Source of the DNA: Fidelibacterota bacterium
GTDB taxonomy: Bacteria; Marinisomatota; Marinisomatia; Marinisomatales; UBA1611
Assembly: GCA_002722105.1 (NCBI GenBank)
Contig: PBKF01000025.1
Coordinates: 61,054 to 97,805, forward strand
DNA length: 36,752 nt
Reading direction: 5' to 3'
Part shown: piece by piece, positions 17,407-26,286 of the stretch
How the letters are laid out: each line of letters opens with the position of its first letter
Position numbering within the stretch: position 1 is the stretch's first letter
Program-made: the position numbers and the translations under genes
The notes under the pieces: generated by a model
The model's database searches: none
The model's input: only the letters and a program-made list of their open reading frames with translations
What the model was told of the DNA's origin: nothing

Positions 17407-18003
17407 TTAATTATTGATTTTAGGGTCTCTTATCAGTTCATTGAGAAGATTCTCTACATCTTTATCAGTCACTGGCTCCTTTTTATCTCCCATAAATACA
17501 AGCCCCATGAAAAGGCCACCAAGAGCTTTAAACATAAGTTGTGGATCGACTTTAGGGAACTCACCTAGCTTTATTCCATCCTCTAAAAGACCCTGAATAA
17601 CAGCATAAAGTCTATGTTGGTATTCTTTCCATGGTTGTTGATCTAATTTGATTATTTTTGGGACATCGAAAAGGAACTCAAACAACCCAGGCCTATTTTG
17701 AGCATTTTCAGCTATTTTTATTAGTACATTAATAAAAGTTTTTCTGGGAGAATTCTCATCTGATATAACGGGCTCTAATGATTCCCATATATTCTTCCAA
17801 CCATCAACTAAAATTGCTGACAATACATCTTCTTTTGATTTGAAGTAATAATAAAGTGTAGCTTTGCCAAATCCAGCTGCATTTGAAATTTCATCCATAG
17901 TAGCACCCTCGAGACCCTTTGTTTTGAAAACTTCGAGGGCACCTAATAATATACGCTTTTGGCGCATTTTTCTTTCTTCTAATTGACGTCTAGAAACAGA
18001 CAT
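17407..18003 (-). CDS. TetR/AcrR-family transcriptional regulator of the receptor operon
   Basis: A 198-aa protein of typical TetR length. The N-terminal helix-turn-helix reads GATMDEISNAAGFGKATLYY (about residues 33-52), followed by YFKSKEDVLSAIL, the family's recognition and linker signature. The C-terminal ligand domain is all-helical and unassigned. It is the first gene of a leftward unit with the TonB receptor, lipoprotein and two DUF454 genes, and is divergent from ferrochelatase. A 5-8-5 inverted repeat at 18032-18049, about 30 bp before its ATG, is a likely binding site. That would give autoregulation and possibly control of hemH. The effector is unknown. Confidence 0.92.
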   Translation of the reverse strand: MSVSRRQLEERKMRQKRILLGALEVFKTKGLEGATMDEISNAAGFGKATLYYYFKSKEDVLSAILVDGWKNIWESLEPVISDENSPRKTFINVLIKIAENAQNRPGLFEFLFDVPKIIKLDQQPWKEYQHRLYAVIQGLLEDGIKLGEFPKVDPQLMFKALGGLFMGLVFMGDKKEPVTDKDVENLLNELIRDPKINN

Positions 18004-18031
18004 ATTGATTGTTCCAAAATCTAAATATATA

Positions 18032-18049
18032 TTCGAATGATCGGTCGAA
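18032..18049. promoter_or_regulatory. Inverted repeat, likely TetR operator
   Basis: TTCGA and TCGAA flank 8 bp (ATGATCGG), giving an 18-bp dyad in the 183-bp gap between the TetR gene and hemH. It lies 28 bp upstream of the TetR start codon, where an autorepressor would block the promoter. Read on the minus strand, the central CGACCGATCATTCG is in the style of TetR-family sites. The assignment to this regulator is inferred from position. Confidence 0.5.
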
Positions 18050-18186
18050 ATTTAAAACCTGTGTTTTTATAATACAAAATGATTCATATAATTATAATAA
18101 TTATTTTTCCAGTAACTTTGATTACGACAATAAAGTATATTGTTATCCTAAAATAATAATCTTCAGAAAAACTTTTAAGAAATAAA

Positions 18187-19179
18187 ATGCAAAACGATTA
18201 TCTTGATAGTAGTAATAGGATAGGGATCTTGATTTCCAATTTAGGTACCCCTAGTTCCACATCAACAAAAGATTTAAGGAGTTATCTTAATCAATTTCTG
18301 ATGGATAAAAGGGTAATTGATTTGCCAAGAGTACTATGGATACCTATCCTAAAACTAATTATATTAAACATAAGGCCAAGGAAATCTGCAAAATTATATA
18401 AAGCTATTTGGACGGAAGAAGGTTCTCCTTTACTATCTTATTCAGAAAAAATTGTTCAAAAACTATCAGCATTATTTGATAAACGAATTACATTAGTCCT
18501 TGGTATGCGGTATGGTACACCTTCCATATCAGATGCAATGGATGTTCTAAGAAAAAAGAAAATTTCAAAGATAATAGTACTCCCATTATATCCACAGGCA
18601 GGTTCACCAACCACATCAAGCACATTTGATGCAGTAGCTGGTTATTTAAAAAATATCTCGTGGATGCCAAATTTAAAATTTATATCTGGATATCATGACC
18701 ATGACGATTACATCAATGCTTTGGTCAAATCAATAAATAACAGTTTTAAAAATAATGGTAAGCCTGATAAATTAATTTTCAGTTTTCATGGAATGCCATA
18801 TCGCTATTTAGAAAAAGGTGATCCCTACTATTGTTTTTGCCACAAGACGGCTCGTTTGACTGCTCAAAGCTTAAAACTTAATGAAAATTCTTATCTTGTT
18901 GCGTTCCAATCCAGGTTCGGATCAGATAAATGGCTAGAACCATATATTGATAAGTTACTCATCGATGAAGCAACTAGTGGTACAAAATATATTCAAGTGA
19001 TTTCACCAGGTTTTGCAGTTGATTGCCTCGAAACATTAGAAGAAATAAGCATACAATATCGTAAATTATTCATTTCTAATGGTGGTAAAAAATTTGAATA
19101 TATACCCTGTTTAAATGATGATGATGATCAAATAAATTTGTTCCATAAAATAATCAATAACTGTATTGCAGATTGGTGA
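18187..19179 (+). CDS. hemH: Ferrochelatase
   Basis: A 330-aa protein of normal bacterial length that inserts Fe2+ into protoporphyrin IX (or coproporphyrin III) in the last steps of heme synthesis. Signatures: ILISNLGTPSS (residues 14-24), YKAIWTEEGSPLL (71-83), GMRYGTP (106-112), LPLYPQ (132-137), the catalytic His201 in FSFHGMPYR, GDPYYCFCHKTARL (211-224) and Glu282 in DCLETLEEI. It is a lone plus-strand gene. It diverges from the TetR-TonB receptor unit and converges on a FAD oxidoreductase, whose stop codon directly abuts its own. No other heme-synthesis gene is recognisable nearby, unless the HemY-like flavoprotein is one. Confidence 0.96.
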   Translation: MQNDYLDSSNRIGILISNLGTPSSTSTKDLRSYLNQFLMDKRVIDLPRVLWIPILKLIILNIRPRKSAKLYKAIWTEEGSPLLSYSEKIVQKLSALFDKRITLVLGMRYGTPSISDAMDVLRKKKISKIIVLPLYPQAGSPTTSSTFDAVAGYLKNISWMPNLKFISGYHDHDDYINALVKSINNSFKNNGKPDKLIFSFHGMPYRYLEKGDPYYCFCHKTARLTAQSLKLNENSYLVAFQSRFGSDKWLEPYIDKLLIDEATSGTKYIQVISPGFAVDCLETLEEISIQYRKLFISNGGKKFEYIPCLNDDDDQINLFHKIINNCIADW

Positions 19180-20505
19180 TTATTTTAATTTCTTTATAAG
19201 TAGATCAGCCTGTTTAAAAATATCGTGTATATGTAGATACGAAAATTGTGCACTGCGTCCAATGGTATATAAATTTTTGAATCCGCTTAAAAATGAAAAA
19301 ACATTATCTAATTTTTTTTCACTATCAATTTTTAGAATTGGATATGCATATTTCAAATCGATTACTTTATGCCCTATAATTTGTTCATCATCAATTAATT
19401 CATTATCAATAAGAATATCACGCGTCATTGAGAAAACTTGCTCTTCTTTTAATGGAGGCAATAAGAAATCTGGGCTGTAAGGAATTTCAATCACTATGCA
19501 AGTTTTATCATTTGGAGCCATTTTACTGCTTCTATTTTTAGGCTCGTAAATACGTGTAAACGGGTAAATGGATTCTGGAAAATAAATTGATGCATTTTTA
19601 GTAAAATTAGGTGTGTCTAGATAAATAATACACAAATATAAATTTCTGTACTGGATACTATTTACTATATCACTAATCTCTATTGGCGGAGGTGGATCTA
19701 AGGCATTGATTAAAATATTTATTGGTAAAGTACTAACAACCTTTTCAATATTTTCAATTATATTATGTCCGGTGGTAATTTTTGTTATTCTACTATCATT
19801 ATGGTATAATTTGGTTATTGTTGTATTGTAGTAGATCGAAGTATGGTCAAAACTGTCTTTGATTCTTTCAAATATTGTTCCAAAACCATATACAGGATAA
19901 TAAAATGAACCATCAAGATGATTAACCTTCTGAGAATTAAAAATTAATTGTTTAATTAATGAGGTAATATTTAGATTTTTCAATCTATTACCTGAGACTT
20001 TAATATCTAATTCATGAGCAGGACTACCCCATAATTTTTCTGTATAATTAATAAGAAATAATTCAGATAAAGTTTTGCCGTATAATTGATATGCATAATT
20101 CTTAAAATCATTATACTTATTATTTCGTATGAAAAGATTATTAAAATTCTCAATGAAAATTTTGTATATGGTAGTCTTATCTAGGTTTTTTAAAATGCTA
20201 TAAAAATTTAATGGAAAATCTATCATTTCCCCTTTGCGGTAGATTTGGCTAGGAGCATTGACTTCTTTTAATTCATCACCCATAAAATGTTTTATTTCAG
20301 TAGTTATTTCATCATATTTATCATGAAATCTGTGTGCGCCAGTATCATAACTAAATTGTCCATCTTTTATAGTTTTACAATTCCCACCAACCTGATTTGA
20401 GCTTTCATAAATTTTAAAAGAAATATTATTCTTTTTTGCATAATATCCCGCAGCAAGACCTGCTGGGCCAGCTCCAAGAATATGTAATTTTGAATGGTCT
20501 ACCAT
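19180..20505 (-). CDS. HemY-like FAD-dependent oxidoreductase (COG1232 type)
   Basis: A 441-aa flavoprotein. The dinucleotide motif is LGAGPAGLAAGYYAKK (9-24) with Glu near 34, then VGGNCKTI and YDTGAHRFHDK, the flavin-contact region shared by protoporphyrinogen oxidases, UDP-galactopyranose mutases and carotenoid desaturase-like proteins. The HRFHDKYDEI and FYYPVYGFGTIFERI stretches are closer to the exopolysaccharide-linked HemY-like branch than to true HemY. It starts 1 bp after a GT-C glycosyltransferase, so a role in envelope glycan synthesis is more likely than heme synthesis despite hemH lying next door in convergent orientation. Confidence is high for the fold and low for the substrate. 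Confidence 0.85.
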   Translation of the reverse strand: MVDHSKLHILGAGPAGLAAGYYAKKNNISFKIYESSNQVGGNCKTIKDGQFSYDTGAHRFHDKYDEITTEIKHFMGDELKEVNAPSQIYRKGEMIDFPLNFYSILKNLDKTTIYKIFIENFNNLFIRNNKYNDFKNYAYQLYGKTLSELFLINYTEKLWGSPAHELDIKVSGNRLKNLNITSLIKQLIFNSQKVNHLDGSFYYPVYGFGTIFERIKDSFDHTSIYYNTTITKLYHNDSRITKITTGHNIIENIEKVVSTLPINILINALDPPPPIEISDIVNSIQYRNLYLCIIYLDTPNFTKNASIYFPESIYPFTRIYEPKNRSSKMAPNDKTCIVIEIPYSPDFLLPPLKEEQVFSMTRDILIDNELIDDEQIIGHKVIDLKYAYPILKIDSEKKLDNVFSFLSGFKNLYTIGRSAQFSYLHIHDIFKQADLLIKKLK

Positions 20506-20506
20506 T

Positions 20507-21931
20507 TTATTTTTTTTCTAGTTTGAAAGTTTCAATTGCAGACCACATTCTATTAACATAAGGATTATGAAAATATGTAGAATCATGAATAGCTTCATAC
20601 TTACTACCAAAAAGATTTTCGAAATTTCCAATAAGTAAAGCTGTATCTTTACCAGATGAATTAAATATCTTTATTTGTTCAATATTCTCAATATCGATAA
20701 AATCACCTTTCAGACCATGCCGTTTTAAATAATAATTGATCAAAGGTGTACTAATTACTGTTTTGTAAGATCTATCTGAAATTAGGTCATCTTTTAATTT
20801 AGATATTGCAGTAGGATTCTTATGTTGTATTACTAAGGTAGAAGTAATTGTAATTAAGGCAATAAAAAATAATGCAGATAAAACATTCAATAAAATTTGT
20901 TGAGGATTAGTGATATATTTTTGACCTATGGTTGCTAAAATAAATAATAACAAAAGAATAGGCATCACGTGTCTTGATTTGTAAATCATATTTTGGAAAA
21001 GAAATATCCAGATTATATATAAAAACATACAATATATAATCATTAACAGATTTTTGTCATATTTAAGATATTTTTTTAGGCCCTTAATACCGTAATAAAG
21101 AAAATAAATATAGAATATTGATAGGACTAGAGTAGGCCAACCTCTTCCTGGCCAATATCCACCTAAACCATCAGCCCATATTGACCTAAATAAATTAATA
21201 ATTCTAAGGAAGTAATTATTCTCAGTAATAATAGTACCACCAAAATTTGTGAAATGACCTACAGATTGTTTGTTAGCAGCAATATATAAATTCTCAAACC
21301 CCGTCATTAATATTAGAGGCAAGAGCCATAAGATACATCCTAAAATTAAAGACATAAGTAGATACGATCTTTTATTATGAAATATTAAATGGTAAAATAA
21401 TGGAATAATAACTAAAGGAACATATGAAAGTCGAACACCAGATAAAATACCAATCAAAAAACACCCTGCAGTCAAATTATTTATTCTACTTCTTTTTTCT
21501 GTTAAATAGTACAGACATGAAATTGAGAGCGCCAAACCCATTAAATCTGGCATATATCGATTACTCATTAACCAAATCATTGGATTAAAAAAAATAAGAG
21601 AAGAGCAGAATATACCAATGCGATTGTTTATTTCTATTTTACTAATTTTTAAAATATAATAATTGATAACAAAAATAGAAATAGCACCAATTAATGAAAA
21701 AGTTACTCCCTTACTTCCAAGTATACTAAATAATATGTTCGCTATAAAACAAAATACAGGATATCCAGGGAAATGAGGCTGTAGCTTAGTAATACTATAA
21801 TTATCAAGGCTAAGTGCAAACCTCAAACTGTCTATATCTTCTATATAATAAATACTTGAAGCAGCGCGCGAAATAACATATGCAACAAATAACAAAAGAT
21901 AAGACTGGTTTTTAGTGAGTTTATTAAACAT
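20507..21931 (-). CDS. Polytopic GT-C type glycosyltransferase, putative
   Basis: A 474-aa membrane protein with about ten hydrophobic helices and a short soluble C-terminal part of about 100 residues. The first periplasmic loop contains YYIEDIDSLRFA (acidic Glu/Asp motif, about residues 28-39), followed by QPHFPGYPVF. This layout is typical of GT-C enzymes that use polyprenyl-phosphate sugars (ArnT, PMT and GT39/83 relatives). RYMPDLMGLALS and KSRHVMPIL recall membrane motifs of the same group. It is coupled to the HemY-like flavoprotein (1-bp gap). It starts only 18 bp after a strong hairpin terminator, so its own promoter is not obvious. Confidence 0.78.
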   Translation of the reverse strand: MFNKLTKNQSYLLLFVAYVISRAASSIYYIEDIDSLRFALSLDNYSITKLQPHFPGYPVFCFIANILFSILGSKGVTFSLIGAISIFVINYYILKISKIEINNRIGIFCSSLIFFNPMIWLMSNRYMPDLMGLALSISCLYYLTEKRSRINNLTAGCFLIGILSGVRLSYVPLVIIPLFYHLIFHNKRSYLLMSLILGCILWLLPLILMTGFENLYIAANKQSVGHFTNFGGTIITENNYFLRIINLFRSIWADGLGGYWPGRGWPTLVLSIFYIYFLYYGIKGLKKYLKYDKNLLMIIYCMFLYIIWIFLFQNMIYKSRHVMPILLLLFILATIGQKYITNPQQILLNVLSALFFIALITITSTLVIQHKNPTAISKLKDDLISDRSYKTVISTPLINYYLKRHGLKGDFIDIENIEQIKIFNSSGKDTALLIGNFENLFGSKYEAIHDSTYFHNPYVNRMWSAIETFKLEKK

Positions 21932-21949
21932 TGAATTATCTAAAATAAA

Positions 21950-21980
21950 AATAAGGGGTCTTACAATAAGACCCCTTATT
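21950..21980 (-). terminator. Strong hairpin terminator after the DUF4856 gene
   Basis: A perfect inverted repeat with 14-bp arms (AATAAGGGGTCTTA and TAAGACCCCTTATT) around a 3-nt loop. On the minus strand it is followed by TTTTATTTTA. It lies 50 bp after the DUF4856 stop and should end the receptor operon transcript. The palindromic stem could also work in the other direction, but no plus-strand gene runs into it. Confidence 0.85.
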
Positions 21981-21987
21981 AGTAATT

Positions 21988-22009
21988 GATAGAGAATATA
22001 TTCTCTATC
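21988..22009. repeat. 22-bp perfect palindrome before the terminator
   Basis: GATAGAGAATA followed at once by TATTCTCTATC makes a perfect 22-bp palindrome, 7 bp from the terminator hairpin and 21 bp from the DUF4856 stop. In RNA it would fold as a second 3' hairpin. In DNA it could be a dimeric regulator site serving the downstream glycosyltransferase gene, whose promoter must lie hereabouts if it has one. No function can be chosen from sequence alone. Confidence 0.6.
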
Positions 22010-22030
22010 TCATTTTCAAATACCTAATAT

Positions 22031-23293
22031 CTAATTGAGACTCAACTTACTAATCAGTAAATCTCTTGCAGTTATTAAATTAGCTTCATAAGTATCATAA
22101 CCATCGTGTGCAGGATATAATGGTTTTGCGCCAAGATGTTCAACAACCGTATCAAGGTCGGCATCAGGAAGTTTATGAGGAATATATTGCAACGATACAA
22201 CAAAACCTCTCATTTCTGACCAATACTTATTGTAGTCATTCGAAGCATCAGTATCATCTGTCGGCGTATGATCAACAGTAAGTGCTGACATTTTACCATC
22301 GGTGCCAACTAATTCATTAATATAATGAACGACATTGGCAGCAGTAAGTTGCTCCCATCTCGTTTTGATCATATCAATATGTTCAGCTAATTCAGCTTGA
22401 CCACCACCATTATGGATGATTGTTCTACCTGCTACAAATGCGGTAAAAATATCTGTTCTGAAATCAAAACTATAGCCAGGGTTTTCATCCCTTTTTCTTG
22501 CATATTCTGCCCAACCAAAATTATATTCTGAAGTAAGATCTACGCAGGCTGTTCCCTGAGCTTGATCTCCGAGAAAATCACGGTGAGCTCCAAAGTACCC
22601 GAAGGCTTCATCCCAATAGTGCTCTGCAGCTGAATATTTTCCACCATCTGAGCTTGCCACATCATTAGCTGGAAAAGTAGATGCATCTTCAAACTTGAGA
22701 AGATAAACTCCAATCGCGTTATATGATCCTACAGCTCCGTAAAGAACTTTATTTATCATTTGTGACATATTATGACCATCTTCGTTTGTATAAGCAAGTT
22801 TGGTTGCTTCCGTAACTCCATTTGTGGTATAATAATTTCCTATCGAATTAATCCAGGACTCTACAGCTGTTACTGCAGTAGCTTGACCGAAACCTTTGAT
22901 CGCATCAGTATTTGTCTTTCCACTTAGATTTTTACCAGTTGAGATATTATCATATACAAGCTCACAGGCTGCTGGAGTTGTTGAAATGTATGATGAATTT
23001 GATGTTGCATCACCATCAAAGAAATCCATTAAAGCATCTGCCGTCATATAAGTAGCGACAGCTGCTCTATCAGTGGATGCTTTAAGATCTGTGTGAAGCA
23101 TATTTCGAACAACTTGTCCTGTATAGCTTACACTGCTTTCACCTTCAACAAACCTACTTGGAAATGTATAAGAAGTTGGCTGTTCTAAGGTCTCATTTGC
23201 TGTCTCATTATCATCATCCTTTGTATCTTCACAGCCTATCGTTAACATTAGCAGAAACGAAAGGAGATATAAGACTCTTGTGTTTTGTACCAT
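22031..23293 (-). CDS. DUF4856-family lipoprotein, likely iron-uptake partner of the adjacent receptor
   Basis: A 420-aa protein with a signal ending in lipobox LTIGC (Cys21) and an acidic linker (EDTKDDDNETANE). The body starts TSYTFPSRFVEGESSVSYTG and is largely helical. HYWDEAFGYFG near residue 225 is a hallmark I associate with the DUF4856 family of Bacteroidota, which recalls imelysin-type lipoproteins. Function is not established. The position directly after a FecA-like receptor gene and the operator far upstream suggest surface or periplasmic metal capture. It ends the operon, followed by a 22-bp palindrome and a strong terminator. The acidic HxxDE residues would be candidates for metal contact. 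Confidence 0.8.
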   Translation of the reverse strand: MVQNTRVLYLLSFLLMLTIGCEDTKDDDNETANETLEQPTSYTFPSRFVEGESSVSYTGQVVRNMLHTDLKASTDRAAVATYMTADALMDFFDGDATSNSSYISTTPAACELVYDNISTGKNLSGKTNTDAIKGFGQATAVTAVESWINSIGNYYTTNGVTEATKLAYTNEDGHNMSQMINKVLYGAVGSYNAIGVYLLKFEDASTFPANDVASSDGGKYSAAEHYWDEAFGYFGAHRDFLGDQAQGTACVDLTSEYNFGWAEYARKRDENPGYSFDFRTDIFTAFVAGRTIIHNGGGQAELAEHIDMIKTRWEQLTAANVVHYINELVGTDGKMSALTVDHTPTDDTDASNDYNKYWSEMRGFVVSLQYIPHKLPDADLDTVVEHLGAKPLYPAHDGYDTYEANLITARDLLISKLSLN

Positions 23294-23342
23294 TTTGGTT
23301 TTCCTTTTTTTATTTATTTACGTTTTTGTAAGTTTTTTAAAA

Positions 23343-25913
23343 TCAAAAAGAATATTCAATACTCATATTTATTTGTCTTCGTGGCGCTGGCATAATTCCT
23401 GAGCTCATGTCAGGTGCAAGCTGTCTAGGATTAGAATGAAGTCGAGATCCAATGTAGATTTTATCTACAATATTCTTTCCGGTTAACAAAATATTTATTT
23501 TAGAGGTGAAAGAAAATTTTGCTGAAAGATTTACTATACTATATTCATCAATCTGACCTCTGATACCTTTATTCTCAGGATCAACAATATTTTCAAAATC
23601 TGTGAAAACCTTATCTACATATTTAAAATCACAGCGAATTTGGGCAAATTTTGATATTTTTTTATCAACTCCAAGGGTTAGTGTGTGACGAGGAGCATAT
23701 GGTAATTCATTCCCTTTTAGATCTGCAGTCTGACCAGATTTGACGGCAGAATTAATTTCCCCTTCATCAATTTGAGTATTTAATAGACAATAAATAACAT
23801 TAAAATCAGGTAAGATTGCTGAAATATTAGATAGAAAAAAATTCGATCCAACTTCCACACCCATTGTCATAGCCCTGCCTAGATTTAAAAATGCAGTCCC
23901 TCTTCCAGCTGCAATTAAATTTTCAATATTTACATGAAACCCTGCAACTTCATATTCTATTAATTGTGTTTTATACCTCAGACCAATTTCCTTATTCCAA
24001 CTAAGTTCAGACTCAACATCCAGACCACCATCTTCATATTCTTCGCCAAAATTAACAATGTTTAATGCTCCACTTGAAGGCGGTGTATACCCTCTATGGA
24101 TTCCACCAAAAATATTCATACCAAATAATTGGCTACTAAATGCCAATCCGGGCAAAATTACATATTCTGTTTTATCTAGATAGGTAGAGCCATTTAAGCG
24201 ATCAATTCTTTCTTGCTCAAAGATTTCAAACCTAATTCCTGATCTGATAGTGATACCTTTAAAATTAAAAGATTCTGAAACATATCCCGAAAATGCAGTT
24301 GTTTCATAATGCTGACTCTTACCAACTCTTGTTATTATTGAATCCTCATCTGAATAAATCATGTTTAACAATGTTGTATCTTTGTCAACAATATAGTAAA
24401 CACCATCTCTAGAATTGGGGTTTAACCCTTCCTTTCTATCATCGATAAATCGTTCCCAATAAACTCTCCATCCAAGATCCATTTTTGCAGAATTATTAAA
24501 AATCTCATGTTTTATATCATATGATGTTTCAAGACCACCAACATAGAAGGTTCTAAGAATCCCAAAATTCCTGTGTCCTTGTCCACTATATACGGCTCTT
24601 CCATTCTGATAACCAATTTTTGGGTAATTAATTCCTCCCCCAACACGAACCAAATCAATAAAATTGCCAATATATTTACCTGGTGCCACTTGATCATAAA
24701 TATTATAGTCATTTTGATCATTGAGAGAATCTGGTAATATGAACATATCATACTCTCTCCACCAACGTCTATCAAAATAGCTTATAAAACCAGTTGTGCT
24801 CTTAATCACTTTTGAATTAACCTGTTCAGTTTGAATGAGATCGATCGCTGTTCGAAAAACTTTAAAATTATCATCTTCTTTGGGATTAAAGTTTGGATCA
24901 TTATCAAATGAATATTCGGTTAAACCCGTATATGTTGCATTAGAATTCTCATAATTAATATTTGCTTTAAAGTAAATATTTTTTGTTGAAGATTGATTGT
25001 AATTCAATTTAAATGTCGTATTTATTTGCTCAAATCCATTATTCTGTCTGAAACCATCTCCTCTTTTCAATAGAAACTGTAACTCTGGATTAAGTTTTTT
25101 ACTACCCCAGCCTCCAATTTCACTAAAAAGACTTGCATAGCCATTCTCACCAGCTGTGAGCTTGAATAATCCACCTAATTCACTACGAGGTCTTCTGGTA
25201 AAATAATTAATTACACCTCCCATCGTCTGAGGCCCATATGAAATAGAGCCACTACCTTTAATGACTTCAATACGGTCAATACGATCTGATGGGGGATTAT
25301 AGTACATATTGGGATAGACATAAAGTGCTGGCTGAATTGGAACACCATCTTCTAATATAAGAGTCCTTGAACTTCTTCTTGGATTAAGGCCTCTTATACC
25401 AATACTAATTCTTGAGTTGCCTATACCATCATCGGAAAATCCATTAATACCTGGTATATATTCCAACATTTCTTGAGTACCAATAGGATTGACAAGTCTT
25501 AATGTTTTTATATCCAAAACGGTTGCTGCACCGGGTAGCTCATTATATTCTTTATTTAAATCGCTAATGATCTCCAGCTTAGCCATTAATATTGGTTGGA
25601 TAGATAATACAGCATCAACTATATATTTTTTACCTTCTTCGATTATGATACTCTCTTTATAATCTTCAAAACCAATAAAACTTATTTTTATTGTGTAGTT
25701 ACCGGCTAATATCTCACTGATGGAAAAAAACCCATTCTCATCGGTTGACGTTCCATAATTTTTTCCAGATTCACTCTCAAATAGTACGTTTGCTCCTTGC
25801 AAAGGTAAATTTGTTTCGTCTTTAACAATAGTTCCAGTGATGACTGAATTAATATCAGCTCCGCATAAAGATCGAGAAAGGATTAGGATTACAATGATTT
25901 TTGAATAAGACAT
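23343..25913 (-). CDS. FecA-like TonB-dependent receptor with carboxypeptidase-like N-terminal domain
   Basis: An 856-aa outer-membrane receptor. The signal peptide is about residues 1-18. A beta domain begins SVITGTIVKDETNLPLQG and ends near residue 110. The plug contains NELPGAATVLD, TQEMLEYIPGIN, RISIGIRGLNPRRSSRT, LILEDGVPIQPA, IDRIEVIKGSGSISYGP and GGVINYFTRRP. The plug wording is very close to FecA and related ferric-citrate or siderophore receptors. The barrel ends in EYSF with the terminal Phe expected of an outer-membrane beta signal. It lies 14 bp after a 58-aa lipoprotein gene and 49 bp before the DUF4856 gene. Promoter and operator are upstream of the small gene. Iron is the likeliest cargo, but the ligand is not shown. 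Confidence 0.93.
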   Translation of the reverse strand: MSYSKIIVILILSRSLCGADINSVITGTIVKDETNLPLQGANVLFESESGKNYGTSTDENGFFSISEILAGNYTIKISFIGFEDYKESIIIEEGKKYIVDAVLSIQPILMAKLEIISDLNKEYNELPGAATVLDIKTLRLVNPIGTQEMLEYIPGINGFSDDGIGNSRISIGIRGLNPRRSSRTLILEDGVPIQPALYVYPNMYYNPPSDRIDRIEVIKGSGSISYGPQTMGGVINYFTRRPRSELGGLFKLTAGENGYASLFSEIGGWGSKKLNPELQFLLKRGDGFRQNNGFEQINTTFKLNYNQSSTKNIYFKANINYENSNATYTGLTEYSFDNDPNFNPKEDDNFKVFRTAIDLIQTEQVNSKVIKSTTGFISYFDRRWWREYDMFILPDSLNDQNDYNIYDQVAPGKYIGNFIDLVRVGGGINYPKIGYQNGRAVYSGQGHRNFGILRTFYVGGLETSYDIKHEIFNNSAKMDLGWRVYWERFIDDRKEGLNPNSRDGVYYIVDKDTTLLNMIYSDEDSIITRVGKSQHYETTAFSGYVSESFNFKGITIRSGIRFEIFEQERIDRLNGSTYLDKTEYVILPGLAFSSQLFGMNIFGGIHRGYTPPSSGALNIVNFGEEYEDGGLDVESELSWNKEIGLRYKTQLIEYEVAGFHVNIENLIAAGRGTAFLNLGRAMTMGVEVGSNFFLSNISAILPDFNVIYCLLNTQIDEGEINSAVKSGQTADLKGNELPYAPRHTLTLGVDKKISKFAQIRCDFKYVDKVFTDFENIVDPENKGIRGQIDEYSIVNLSAKFSFTSKINILLTGKNIVDKIYIGSRLHSNPRQLAPDMSSGIMPAPRRQINMSIEYSF

Positions 25914-25927
25914 AGAGTAGTAATCAA

Positions 25928-26104
25928 TTAAAATATTTCAGGATTTTTAACATTATTATCTTGAGCCGGTAAAGAAAGTTTTCCATAGCTTCCTCCACTA
26001 TCATCAGATTCAGCTTGTGGCGATAGAACAGGGTCATCCTCGCACCCATTGAGCAACACGGCGTAGAATAAACCCAAAGATAAAACTTTAAATATTTTAT
26101 TCAC
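25928..26104 (-). CDS. 58-aa predicted lipoprotein at the head of the receptor operon
   Basis: A short frame with a GTG start at 26104. The translation begins MNKIFKVLSLGLFYAVLL, a good signal core after two Lys, and then a lipobox LLNGC with Cys21. It is followed by about 37 polar residues rich in Asp, Ser and Gly, ending in KNPEIF. So the mature peptide is a small acidic surface tag of under 40 residues. I recognise no family. It sits 14 bp before the FecA-like receptor and is transcribed with it. The start has no clear Shine-Dalgarno, but an in-frame signal plus lipobox is unlikely by chance. It could be an accessory ligand-holding peptide or a small regulator at the outer membrane. Confidence 0.7.
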   Translation of the reverse strand: MNKIFKVLSLGLFYAVLLNGCEDDPVLSPQAESDDSGGSYGKLSLPAQDNNVKNPEIF

Positions 26105-26286
26105 TTTAGAGCTTAAATAATCTTATAGATAAAATTCATTGAAAAATTGACTGAAAACCAAATAGGATTTATTTCCATCCTAGATCACAGATAATCCTTT
26201 TAATAAACCACTGGAACTGGATCCAAGTACTTATCTACTAATTCCTATGTTTAATTCTGCCATTATTTATTCCTAATTAATTTTTA

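Noticed and set aside
19180..20505. Protoporphyrinogen oxidase HemY partner of hemH
   Set aside because: It is convergent to hemH and coupled to a glycosyltransferase, and its motifs fit the exopolysaccharide-linked branch better.
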